Shown: piece after piece, positions 56,342-64,000 of the stretch
Layout of the letters: each line of letters begins with the position of its first letter
Numbering within the stretch: the stretch's first letter is position 1
Source of the DNA: Melastoma dodecandrum
Lineage: Eukaryota > Streptophyta > Magnoliopsida > Myrtales > Melastomataceae
Direction of reading: 5' to 3'
NCBI GenBank assembly: GCA_029817715.1
Contig: JARUPY010000398.1
Span: forward strand, 2,356,001 to 2,420,000
Length of the DNA: 64,000 nt
Program-made: the position numbers and the translations under genes
Notes under the pieces: generated by a model
The model's database searches: none
The model's input: only the letters and a program-made list of their open reading frames with translations
What the model was told of the DNA's origin: nothing

Positions 56342-57637
56342 ATGAGCTCTTCGACCGCACCAGCCGACGCTCCGTTCAAGCTCGAGATCAAGGCCGTCGC
56401 GGCCGTGATCCTCGGCAACACGCTCGAGTTCTACGACTTCATCACCTTCAACTTCTTCGCGATCGACATCGGGCAGGCCTTCTTTCCGGGCAAGGACGCG
56501 ACCTCGAGCCTGCTCGCCTCGCTGGCGGTGTTCTGGTCGGGCTTCTTCATGCGGCCCATCGGCGGCCTCGTCATCGGCGCCTTCGCGGACCGCGCCGGAC
56601 GCAAGCCCGCGATGATCCTGACGATCGGCCTGATGGCGCTCGGCATGCTGATGCTGGCGGCGACCCCGTCCTACGCGACGATCGGCGTCGCCGCGCCCAT
56701 CATCGTCATCCTCGGACGGCTCATCCATGGTTTTGCGCTCGGCGGCGAGGTCGGGCCCTCGACGGCCTATCTACTGGAAGCCGCGCCCCCCGACCGGCGC
56801 GCGGGCCTCGCGAGCTGGCAGACGGCGAGCCAGGGCATCGCGGCGATCCTCGCCGGGCTCGTCAGCCTCGCCTTGACTCTGACCCTCGCGAAACCCGCCA
56901 TGGCGGAATGGGGTTGGCGCATCCCCTTCTTCCTCGGCATTGCGACGGTGCCGGTGGGGATGATCATCCGCAACCATCTGCCCGAGACCGCCGGCGCCGA
57001 GCACGATCCGCACGCCGCGCCCTCGTCGCGCGCCGTGCTGGCGCGGCTTTGGCGCGATCACGCCCGGCTTCTCGTCCTGACCTTCCTCGTCATCACCGCG
57101 GCGACCGTCTCCTTCTATTTCGGGTCGAACATGTCGACCTACGCGCAATCGTCCCTGAAGCTGTCGAAGGTGGCCTCCGACGGCGTGACGCTGGCGCTCG
57201 GCGTCGCCTCGCTGGTCTTCACGCTCTTCGGGGGCTGGCTGGCCGATCGCATCGGGCGGCGGCCGGTGATGGTGGTGCCCCGCGCGCTCATCGTCCTTCT
57301 CGCGGTGCCGGCCTTCATGCTCGCCGTGCATCACCCGACCGCGGCGGTTCTCTACGCGGTCACGATCCTGCTTTCGGCGCTCTCGTCGATCTCGACCGCA
57401 GCCGTCATCGTGGCGGTGCCGGAAGCCTTGCCGCGGGACGTGCGCAGCGCCGGGCTCTCGATCGTCTATGCGCTGGCCGTCTCGCTCTTCGGCGGTTCGG
57501 CGCCCTGGCTCGTCGCCAAGCTCGTCGCCGCGACAGGAGACAAGGTCGCGCCGGCCTATTACCTCGCCGCCACGAGCCTCGTCGGGGCCATCGCGGCCTT
57601 CCTCATGCCCGAAACCAAGGGCGAGACGCTGGACTGA
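56342..57637 (+). CDS. MFS transporter, metabolite:H+ symporter type
   Basis: A 431-residue permease with about 12 membrane segments. The MHS signatures are GNTLEFYDFITFNFFAIDIG, GAFADRAGRKPAM in loop 2-3, and GRLIHGFALGGEVGPSTAYL. Family members import citrate, 2-oxoglutarate, proline/betaine or aromatic acids; the substrate cannot be told. ATG 56342 lies 8 bases after AGAAGGT. The following LysR gene may regulate it or the fds operon. Confidence 0.85.
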   Translation: MSSSTAPADAPFKLEIKAVAAVILGNTLEFYDFITFNFFAIDIGQAFFPGKDATSSLLASLAVFWSGFFMRPIGGLVIGAFADRAGRKPAMILTIGLMALGMLMLAATPSYATIGVAAPIIVILGRLIHGFALGGEVGPSTAYLLEAAPPDRRAGLASWQTASQGIAAILAGLVSLALTLTLAKPAMAEWGWRIPFFLGIATVPVGMIIRNHLPETAGAEHDPHAAPSSRAVLARLWRDHARLLVLTFLVITAATVSFYFGSNMSTYAQSSLKLSKVASDGVTLALGVASLVFTLFGGWLADRIGRRPVMVVPRALIVLLAVPAFMLAVHHPTAAVLYAVTILLSALSSISTAAVIVAVPEALPRDVRSAGLSIVYALAVSLFGGSAPWLVAKLVAATGDKVAPAYYLAATSLVGAIAAFLMPETKGETLD

Positions 57638-57716
57638 CCGATCCCCCTTGTCGATCCATTCGAGTGACCGATAGAGCCCTGCTCCGTCATACGATAGGAT
57701 ATTTCGAACGATCGCC

Positions 57717-58646
57717 ATGGGCGACGAGGAGAGGTCCGGCTTGATCGACAAGCTTCATTACGTGCTGGCTCTCGCGCGCGAACAGCATTTCGGCCGCGCG
57801 GCGACGACCTGCGGCGTCACGCAGCCGACCATGTCGGCCGGCATCAAGCAGCTCGAGGATCAGCTCGGGGTCGTCATCGTGCGCCGAAGCTCGCGCTTTC
57901 AGGGCTTCACGCCCGAGGGCGAGCACGTGCTGGCCTGGGCGCGGCGCATCGTGGCGGACGCGCAGGCCATGCGCCAGGATCTCGACGCGCTGAAGCGGGG
58001 CCTCGCCGGCCACCTGCGCCTCGCCGTCATCCCAACCGCGCTCCCGATGGTGCCGGCCCTCACGACGCCGTTCTACGAGCAGCACCCCGCCGTGCGCTTC
58101 TCGATCACCTCGACGACCTCGATCGCGATCCTCGGCGCGCTCAGCAACCTCGATATCGATGCCGGCATCACCTACCTCGCCAACGAGCCGCTCGGGGACG
58201 TGAAGACCGTGCCGCTGTTTCGCGAGACCTACGGCCTTCTCACCTCGACCAGCGGCCCGCTCGGCAAGCGCGACCACATCGGCTGGAGCGACCTCGCCGA
58301 CGTCCCGCTGTGCCTCATGACGCCCGATATGCAGAACCGACGGATCGTCGACCAGATGCTCCGCTCGGCGGGCGCAAAGCCGGAGGCGGCCATCGAATCG
58401 AATTCGCTGCTCGTCCTTTTGGCCCATGTGGCGAGCGGGCACTGGTCCAGCATCGTCCCGCTCAGCTTGACGACGATGGTCGGTGCGCCGCCGAATACGC
58501 GGCTGATCCCTATCGTCGCGCCCGACGTCAACCACCTCGTGGGGCTCGTCGTCCCCCAGCGTTACGCGATCAGTCCCCTCACGAATGCGCTGGTGCGGGA
58601 GGCCGAGCGCCTGGCCCAGCGCCACCTCCCGTCCTTGGACCTTTAG
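57717..58646 (+). CDS. LysR-family transcriptional regulator
   Basis: A 309-residue LTTR. The N-terminal winged HTH is AREQHFGRAATTCGVTQPTMSAG with a following recognition helix (QLEDQLGVVIVRRSSR). The effector domain starts near GHLRLAVIPTALPM. It is encoded directly upstream of fdsG on the same strand, as LysR regulators are in other fds operons, so formate-responsive control of fds is likely. Confidence 0.9.
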   Translation: MGDEERSGLIDKLHYVLALAREQHFGRAATTCGVTQPTMSAGIKQLEDQLGVVIVRRSSRFQGFTPEGEHVLAWARRIVADAQAMRQDLDALKRGLAGHLRLAVIPTALPMVPALTTPFYEQHPAVRFSITSTTSIAILGALSNLDIDAGITYLANEPLGDVKTVPLFRETYGLLTSTSGPLGKRDHIGWSDLADVPLCLMTPDMQNRRIVDQMLRSAGAKPEAAIESNSLLVLLAHVASGHWSSIVPLSLTTMVGAPPNTRLIPIVAPDVNHLVGLVVPQRYAISPLTNALVREAERLAQRHLPSLDL

Positions 58647-58749
58647 CCGAACATAATAGTTTTTTCCGATCGCAGCACGAAACCCCAATATTGATTTTTT
58701 AACATCTCAAAACGATTTTGAACGCTGATAAAAAACAGCGGGATGGAAC
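58647..58749 (+). promoter_or_regulatory. AT-rich leader upstream of fds operon
   Basis: 103 bases strikingly AT-richer than the surroundings (for example aatattgattttttaacatc at about 58688), with a T run at about 58663. It is a likely promoter and LysR-binding region for fds. No clear -35/-10 pair or confident operator was assigned. Confidence 0.5.
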
Positions 58750-59223
58750 ATGCCTACGTACGACGGCTGGAATTCCGTCGAAGCGGCGAAGATCGTCGCG
58801 GCGAGATCCAGCGAGAAAGGGGCGGCGCTCCCCATCATGCACGACCTGATGGAGCGGTTCGGCCACGTCGACCGCTCGATCGTGCCCGTGATCGCGGAGG
58901 CGTTGAACCTGTCTCGCGCCGAGGTGCACGGCACGCTGTCCTTCTATCATGACTTCCGGGACCACGCGCCGGGCCGATGCACGCTTAAGCTCTGCCGCGC
59001 CGAGGCATGCCAGTCGCGCGGCGCCGAGGCGATGCACGCCGCCCTACAGAAGAAGCTCGACATCGACTGGCACGGCACGACGGCAGACGGCGCGATCACG
59101 ATCGAGCCGGTCTACTGCCTCGGCCTCTGCGCCTGCGCGCCGGCCGCGCTGGTCGACGGCGAACCCGTCGGCCACGTTCATGTCGAAACGCTGGACGCGT
59201 TGATCGCCGAGGCCCGCGCATGA
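58750..59223 (+). CDS. fdsG: NAD-dependent formate dehydrogenase, gamma subunit (NuoE-like)
   Basis: A 157-residue [2Fe-2S] subunit passing electrons within a soluble formate dehydrogenase. The thioredoxin-like fold with cluster ligands Cys82 and Cys87 (LCRAEACQSRG) and Cys123 and Cys127 (VYCLGLCACAP) matches NuoE. ATG 58750 follows GGGATGG. It is the first gene of the operon and overlaps fdsB by ATGA. Confidence 0.95.
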   Translation: MPTYDGWNSVEAAKIVAARSSEKGAALPIMHDLMERFGHVDRSIVPVIAEALNLSRAEVHGTLSFYHDFRDHAPGRCTLKLCRAEACQSRGAEAMHAALQKKLDIDWHGTTADGAITIEPVYCLGLCACAPAALVDGEPVGHVHVETLDALIAEARA

Positions 59224-60767
59224 GCACCAAAGTCTACGTTCCGCGCGATGCGGCCGCGCTTGCGGTCGGTGCCGACAAGGTGGCGGCGGCACTCGCCGAC
59301 CAGGCCGGCGACGCGATCGAAATCGTCCGCACGGGCTCGCGCGGCATGCTCTGGCTCGAGCCGATGATCGAGGTCGCGACCCCCGAGGGACGCATCGCGT
59401 ACGGGCCGGTGAAGGCCTCCGATGTCGACGGCCTGCTCGCCGCCGGTCTGCTCGAGGGCAAGGATCACGCGCTGCGGATCGGCCGACCGGAGGAGCATCC
59501 CTACCTCGCGCGTCAGAGCCGTCTCACCTTCGAGCGCTGCGGCATCGTCGATCCGCTCTCGATCGAGGACTACCGGGCGTATGGCGGCTACGACGGCCTG
59601 ACCAAGGCGCTCGCCATGAGCGACGAGGCCATCACCGAGCTGGTGACCGAATCGGGCTTGCGCGGTCGCGGCGGCGCCGGCTTCCCGACCGGCATCAAAT
59701 GGACCACCGTTCGGAAGGCGCAGGCCGATCAGAAGTACATCGTCTGCAACGCCGACGAGGGCGACAGCGGCACCTTCGCCGACCGCATGATCATGGAGGG
59801 CGACCCCTTCGTGCTCATCGAAGGCATGACCATCGCCGCCGTCGCGGTGGGCGCCACCAAGGGCTACATCTACATCCGCTCCGAATATCCGCACGCGTTC
59901 AAGACGGTGCAGAAGGCGATCGAGATCGCGACGCAGGACGGCGCGCTCGGCGACAACGTGCTCGGCTCGGGCAAGGCGTTCCGCCTGCATGCGCGCCTTG
60001 GCGCCGGCGCCTACATCTGCGGCGAGGAGACCTCGCTGCTCGAGAGCCTCGAGGGGCGCCGCGGCGTCGTGCGTGCCAAGCCGCCGCTGCCGGCTCTGCA
60101 GGGCCTCTTCGGCAAGCCGACGGTCTGCAACAACGTCATCTCGCTCTGCTCCGTGCCGTGGATCATGGCGCATGGCGGCAAGGCCTACGCCGACTACGGC
60201 ATGGGTCGTTCGCGCGGCACGCTGTGCATCCAGCTCGGCGGCAACGTGAAGCACGACGGCCTCATCGAGCTCGGCTTCGGCGTGACGCTCGGCGAGATCG
60301 TGAACGACTTCGGCGGCGGCACGATCACAGGGCGCCCGGTGCGCGCGGCGATGGTCGGCGGCCCGCTCGGCGCCTACTTCCCGCCCGCGCTCTTCGACAC
60401 GCCGCTCGACTACGAGGCTTTCGCCGCCAAAGGCGGCCTCGTCGGCCACGGCGGCATCGTCGTCTTCGACGACACGGTCGACATGGCGCATCAGGCGCGC
60501 TTCGCCTTCGAGTTCTGCGAGGCCGAAAGCTGCGGCAAGTGCACGCCTTGCCGCATCGGCGCGACGCGCGGCAAGGAGACGATGGACAAGGTCATCGCCG
60601 GCCGCGACGTCGAGAAGAACCTCGCGCTGGTCGAGGAGCTGTGCGTGACGATGACCGATGCCTCGCTCTGCGCGATGGGCGGCCTAACGCCGGTCCCCGT
60701 GAAGAGCGCGATGACCCACTTCCCAGAGGATTTCGTGCCCGCACCGCAGCGCATCGCAGCGGAATGA
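59220..60767 (+). CDS. fdsB: NAD-dependent formate dehydrogenase, beta subunit (NuoF-like)
   Basis: The 515-residue NAD+-reducing subunit. An extra N-terminal ferredoxin-like part (about 1-110) precedes the NuoF core. FMN and NAD binding are shown by GRGGAGFPTGIKW (148-160), CNADEGDSGTFADRMIMEG and GAGAYICGEETSLLESLEG. The [4Fe-4S] ligands lie in CEAESCGKCTPCRIG near residue 450. It is 23 bases ahead of fdsA. Confidence 0.95.
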   Translation: MSTKVYVPRDAAALAVGADKVAAALADQAGDAIEIVRTGSRGMLWLEPMIEVATPEGRIAYGPVKASDVDGLLAAGLLEGKDHALRIGRPEEHPYLARQSRLTFERCGIVDPLSIEDYRAYGGYDGLTKALAMSDEAITELVTESGLRGRGGAGFPTGIKWTTVRKAQADQKYIVCNADEGDSGTFADRMIMEGDPFVLIEGMTIAAVAVGATKGYIYIRSEYPHAFKTVQKAIEIATQDGALGDNVLGSGKAFRLHARLGAGAYICGEETSLLESLEGRRGVVRAKPPLPALQGLFGKPTVCNNVISLCSVPWIMAHGGKAYADYGMGRSRGTLCIQLGGNVKHDGLIELGFGVTLGEIVNDFGGGTITGRPVRAAMVGGPLGAYFPPALFDTPLDYEAFAAKGGLVGHGGIVVFDDTVDMAHQARFAFEFCEAESCGKCTPCRIGATRGKETMDKVIAGRDVEKNLALVEELCVTMTDASLCAMGGLTPVPVKSAMTHFPEDFVPAPQRIAAE

Positions 60768-60789
60768 GCGGCCGACGAGGAGCTTGAGC

Positions 60790-63639
60790 ATGGCCTTGAT
60801 CGAGGAACTCGACACCGGCACGCCGATCCGCCCCAGCGCGGAGACCGTGACGCTGACGATCGACGGCGAGAAGGTGAGCGTGCCGAAGGGCACCTCCGTC
60901 ATGGCCGCCGCGATGTCGATGGGAACGAAGATTCCCCGCCTTTGCGCAACGGATTCGATCGAGCCGTTCGGATCCTGCCGGCTTTGCCTGGTCGAAATCG
61001 AGGGACGCCGCGGAACGCCGGCCTCCTGCACGACGCCGGCCGAACAGGGCATGGTCGTCCACACCCAGAACGAGCGTCTCGCCAAGCTACGCAAAGGCGT
61101 GATGGAGCTCTATATCTCCGACCATCCGCTGAACTGCCTGACCTGCTCCGCCAACGGCGATTGCGAGCTCCAGGACCAGGCCGGCGCGGTCGGCCTGCGC
61201 GAAGTGCGCTACGGCTACGGCGGCGACAATCACCTCGACGCCCCGACCGACGCCTCGAACCCCTATTTCACCTTCGAATCGGCGAAGTGCATCGTCTGCA
61301 ATCGCTGCGTCCGCGCGTGCGAGGAGGTGCAAGGCACTTTCGCGCTGACGATTGAGGGGCGTGGCTTCAAGTCGAAGGTGTCGCCCGGCGGCACCGACTT
61401 CTTCAATTCCGAATGCGTCTCTTGCGGCGCCTGCGTTCAGGCCTGCCCGACCGCCACGCTCAACGAGAAGAGCGTGATCGAGATGGGCAAGCCGGAGCAT
61501 TCCGTCGTCACCACCTGCGCCTATTGCGGCGTCGGCTGCTCGTTCAAGGCCGAGATGCAGGGCGAGAAGGTCGTGCGCATGCTGCCCGCGAAAGCAGGCA
61601 AGGCCAACGACGGCCACAGCTGCGTCAAGGGGCGCTTCGCCTACGGCTATGCGACGCACAAGGACCGCATCACCAAGCCGATGATCCGCAAGGCGATCAC
61701 CGACCCGTGGACCGAGGTCTCGTGGGACGAGGCGATCGCGTATGCCGCTTCCGAGTTCAAACGCATTCAGGCAAAATACGGCAAGGATTCGATCGGCGGC
61801 ATCACCTCCTCGCGCTGCACGAACGAGGAAACCTATCTCGTCCAAAAGCTGGTGCGCGCCGCGTTCGGCAACAACAACGTCGACACCTGCGCCCGCGTCT
61901 GCCATTCGCCGACCGGCTATGGTTTGAAGACGACGCTCGGCACCTCCGCCGGCACGCAGGACTTCCGCTCCGTCGAGCAGTCCGACGTGATCCTCGTCAT
62001 CGGCGCCAATCCGACCGACGGACATCCGGTGTTCGGCTCGCGCATGAAGAAGCGGCTGCGCGCCGGCGCCAAGCTGATCGTCGCCGATCCGCGCAAGATT
62101 GATCTCGTGAAGTCGCCGCACATCAAGGCCGACTACCACCTGCCCTTGAAGCCCGGCACCAACGTCGCCTTCATCAACGCGATCTCGCACGTCATCGTCA
62201 CCGAAGGCCTCGTCGACGAAGCGTTCGTGAAGCAGCGCTGCGATCTGCACGACTTCGAAGCCTGGGCGCGCTTCGTCGCCGAGGCGCGGCATTCGCCCGA
62301 GGCGCAGGCCGACCTCATCGGCGTCCCCGCAGAGGATCTGCGCGCCGCCGCGCGCCTCTACGCCTCCCAGGGCAAGAACGCCGCGATCTTCTACGGCCTC
62401 GGCGTCACCGAGCATTCTCAGGGCTCGACGATGGTGATGGGCATGGCGAACATCGCCATGGCGACCGGCAACATCGGGCGCGAGGGCGTGGGCGTGAACC
62501 CGCTGCGCGGCCAGAACAACGTGCAGGGCTCGTGCGACATGGGCTCGTTCCCGCACGAGTATCCGGGTTACCGCCACGTGTCGGACGACCACGTGCGCGA
62601 AATCTACGAGACGATGTGGGGCGTGAAACTCGATCCGCATCCGGGCCTGCGCATTCCCAACATGCTCGACGAGGCGGTCGCGGGCTCGTTCAAGGGCATG
62701 TACATCCAGGGCGAGGACATCGTGCAGTCCGACCCCGACACGCATCATGTGACGGCGGGCATGCGCGCGCTCGAATGCATGGTGATCCAAGACATCTTCC
62801 TGAACGAGACGGCGAAATACGCGCACGTCTTCTTGCCGGGCGCGTCCTTCCTCGAGAAGGACGGCACGTTCACCAATGCCGAGCGCCGCATCGGGCGCGT
62901 GCGCAAGGTGATGAGCCCGAAGGGCATTTACGCCGATTGGGAGGCGACGCAACTGCTCGCCAACGCCCTCGGCGCCAACTGGTCGTACAAGCACCCGAGC
63001 GAGATCATGGACGAGATCGCGGCCACGACGCCCTCGTTCTCCGGCGTCTCGTTCCAGAAGCTCGACGAGTTGGGCTCGATCCAGTGGCCGTGCAACGAGG
63101 CCGCGCCGAACGGAACGCCTACCATGCACATCGGCAAGTTCGTGATCGGCAAGGGCAAGTTCATGATCACGGAGTTCCACGCGACCGAGGAGCGGACGGG
63201 TCCGCGCTTCCCTCTGATCCTGACGACGGGGCGCATCCTGTCCCAGTACAACGTCGGCGCGCAGACGCGGCGCACCTCGAACTCGATGTGGCACGAGGAG
63301 GACGTGCTCGAGATCCATCCGTTCGATGCCGAGCAGCGCGGCATCCTCGACGGCGACCTCGTCGCGCTCGAGAGCCGCTCCGGCGATATCGCGATCAAGG
63401 CGCGCGTCTCCGAGCGCATGCAGCCGGGTGTCGTCTATACGACGTTCCACCATGCCAAGACCGGCGCGAACGTCATCACGACCGATTATTCCGACTGGGC
63501 GACGAACTGCCCCGAATACAAGGTGACCGCCGTACAGGTGCGCAAGACCAACCGCATGTCGGATTGGCAGGCGCGCTTCTACGAGGAGGATGTCGAGTTG
63601 ACGCGCATCGCCGAGCCGGCGCTGGAAGCGGCGGAGTAG
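60790..63639 (+). CDS. fdsA: NAD-dependent formate dehydrogenase, alpha (molybdenum catalytic) subunit
   Basis: Oxidises formate to CO2 at a bis-MGD molybdenum site. The 949-residue chain starts with a [2Fe-2S] domain (SCRLCLVEIEG), a His-Cys-type [4Fe-4S] site (DHPLNCLTCSANGDCELQ) and two ferredoxin clusters (CIVCNRCVRAC, CVSCGACVQACPTATL). The catalytic domain begins TTCAYCGVGCSF, and VDTCARVCHSPT holds the molybdenum ligand Cys371 and His372 (cysteine, not selenocysteine). An in-frame TTG at 60784 is less likely than ATG 60790. Confidence 0.96.
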   Translation: MALIEELDTGTPIRPSAETVTLTIDGEKVSVPKGTSVMAAAMSMGTKIPRLCATDSIEPFGSCRLCLVEIEGRRGTPASCTTPAEQGMVVHTQNERLAKLRKGVMELYISDHPLNCLTCSANGDCELQDQAGAVGLREVRYGYGGDNHLDAPTDASNPYFTFESAKCIVCNRCVRACEEVQGTFALTIEGRGFKSKVSPGGTDFFNSECVSCGACVQACPTATLNEKSVIEMGKPEHSVVTTCAYCGVGCSFKAEMQGEKVVRMLPAKAGKANDGHSCVKGRFAYGYATHKDRITKPMIRKAITDPWTEVSWDEAIAYAASEFKRIQAKYGKDSIGGITSSRCTNEETYLVQKLVRAAFGNNNVDTCARVCHSPTGYGLKTTLGTSAGTQDFRSVEQSDVILVIGANPTDGHPVFGSRMKKRLRAGAKLIVADPRKIDLVKSPHIKADYHLPLKPGTNVAFINAISHVIVTEGLVDEAFVKQRCDLHDFEAWARFVAEARHSPEAQADLIGVPAEDLRAAARLYASQGKNAAIFYGLGVTEHSQGSTMVMGMANIAMATGNIGREGVGVNPLRGQNNVQGSCDMGSFPHEYPGYRHVSDDHVREIYETMWGVKLDPHPGLRIPNMLDEAVAGSFKGMYIQGEDIVQSDPDTHHVTAGMRALECMVIQDIFLNETAKYAHVFLPGASFLEKDGTFTNAERRIGRVRKVMSPKGIYADWEATQLLANALGANWSYKHPSEIMDEIAATTPSFSGVSFQKLDELGSIQWPCNEAAPNGTPTMHIGKFVIGKGKFMITEFHATEERTGPRFPLILTTGRILSQYNVGAQTRRTSNSMWHEEDVLEIHPFDAEQRGILDGDLVALESRSGDIAIKARVSERMQPGVVYTTFHHAKTGANVITTDYSDWATNCPEYKVTAVQVRKTNRMSDWQARFYEEDVELTRIAEPALEAAE

Positions 63640-63647
63640 GTCATCCC

Positions 63648-63935
63648 ATGGCGCGGGGTCAGGTCGACAAGCTCGAGATGATGGCGAACCAGATCGCCCT
63701 GTTCTTCAAGTCCTACCCGCACGACGAGGCGATCGCCGGCATCGGCTCGCACATCGAGGCCTTCTGGACGCCGAAAATGATCGCGGCGCTGAAGGCCGAG
63801 ATGGACGCGCGCCCGAAGCTCGACCCGCTCGTGAAGGAGGCCTTCTCCGAGGAGCAGCAGGCACGCGACCCCGCCGAGAAGGCGGACGCGGGACCCGGCA
63901 AGGTGGGGGAACTCGGCGCGGTCGACGCGGGATAG
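63648..63935 (+). CDS. fdsD: NAD-dependent formate dehydrogenase, delta subunit
   Basis: A 95-residue accessory protein beginning VDKLEMMANQIALFFKSYP, the family pattern of FdsD, followed by HIEAFWTPKMI. It is needed for holo-enzyme assembly in relatives. It lies 8 bases after fdsA. fdsC/fdhD, which sits between fdsA and fdsD in Cupriavidus and Rhodobacter, is absent here. Confidence 0.9.
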   Translation: MARGQVDKLEMMANQIALFFKSYPHDEAIAGIGSHIEAFWTPKMIAALKAEMDARPKLDPLVKEAFSEEQQARDPAEKADAGPGKVGELGAVDAG

Positions 63936-63981
63936 CGGCCGCTCGACCCAACGGGCGCGCGGCTATGGTAGGCTGGAGAGA

Positions 63982-64000
63982 ATGGACTCTTCGGCCACAC
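63982..64000 (+). CDS. Possible start of a further gene, cut by the window end
   Basis: An ATG at 63982 is preceded by CTGGAGAG and leads into MDSSAT before the end of the window. A formate dehydrogenase accessory gene (fdhD type) is expected here by context, but six residues cannot identify it. Confidence 0.25.

Noticed and set aside
61087..63453. A 788-residue open frame on the minus strand opposite fdsA
   Set aside because: It is a shadow of a GC-rich gene: its amino acids are Arg/His/Ala/Asp-rich with no family motif, while fdsA has all its iron-sulfur and molybdenum motifs.

Overview
The window is about 64 kb of a GC-rich alphaproteobacterial chromosome, most likely a Hyphomicrobiales (Rhizobiales) organism near the Methylobacteriaceae, Bosea or Salinarimonas groups. 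The basis is gene content and order (mltG-yicC-gmk, argB next to a pyrimidine 5'-nucleotidase, tRNA-Tyr next to rlmB, an NAD-dependent fds formate dehydrogenase, a hopanoid-type class III aminotransferase, many GTG/TTG starts). The genus is an inference. No rRNA, CRISPR array or prophage was seen.

Positions 1-25.5 kb are mostly housekeeping genes: cell-wall glycosidase MltG, YicC, guanylate kinase, TrmJ, isocitrate dehydrogenase, a chemoreceptor, DNA polymerase III epsilon, CoaE, an aminotransferase, a GT4 glycosyltransferase, IF-3 (with a non-canonical AUU start), ArgB, MutM, an L,D-transpeptidase lipoprotein, a secreted serine protease, tRNA-Tyr, RlmB and an acetate permease pair. At 3.5-4.7 kb, three copies of a long palindromic repeat bracket a small GIY-YIG endonuclease gene and an orphan gene.

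Positions 25.5-33.7 kb carry a tandem-domain gamma-carbonic-anhydrase-like protein, the Entner-Doudoroff pair edd/eda, an Ada DNA-repair fusion, and a two-gene molybdenum hydroxylase (IorA/IorB type).

Positions 33.7-46.9 kb form one long minus-strand sulfur-scavenging locus: ssuCB, three sfnB-like genes, two flavin-dependent monooxygenases (a DszA/NtaA-type enzyme and SsuD), ssuA, an FMN reductase, sfnG and an OprB-like porin. The enzymes would strip sulfite from sulfonates and sulfones using reduced FMN. The porin is split by a 1,048-bp IS630-family element flanked by TA duplications.

Positions 48.1-53.5 kb hold a tightly overlapping four-gene minus-strand operon: a split transketolase (two genes), a fused NAD-dependent epimerase/GT2 glycosyltransferase, and a multi-spanning membrane protein. 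It looks like an uncharacterised surface-sugar or lipid-glycosylation system and is the best candidate here for something undescribed.

Positions 53.7-64 kb contain small proteins, a methyltransferase, a CAU tRNA, a DCC-family protein, an MFS transporter, and a LysR regulator followed by fdsG-fdsB-fdsA-fdsD, which together make a soluble NAD-dependent molybdenum formate dehydrogenase.
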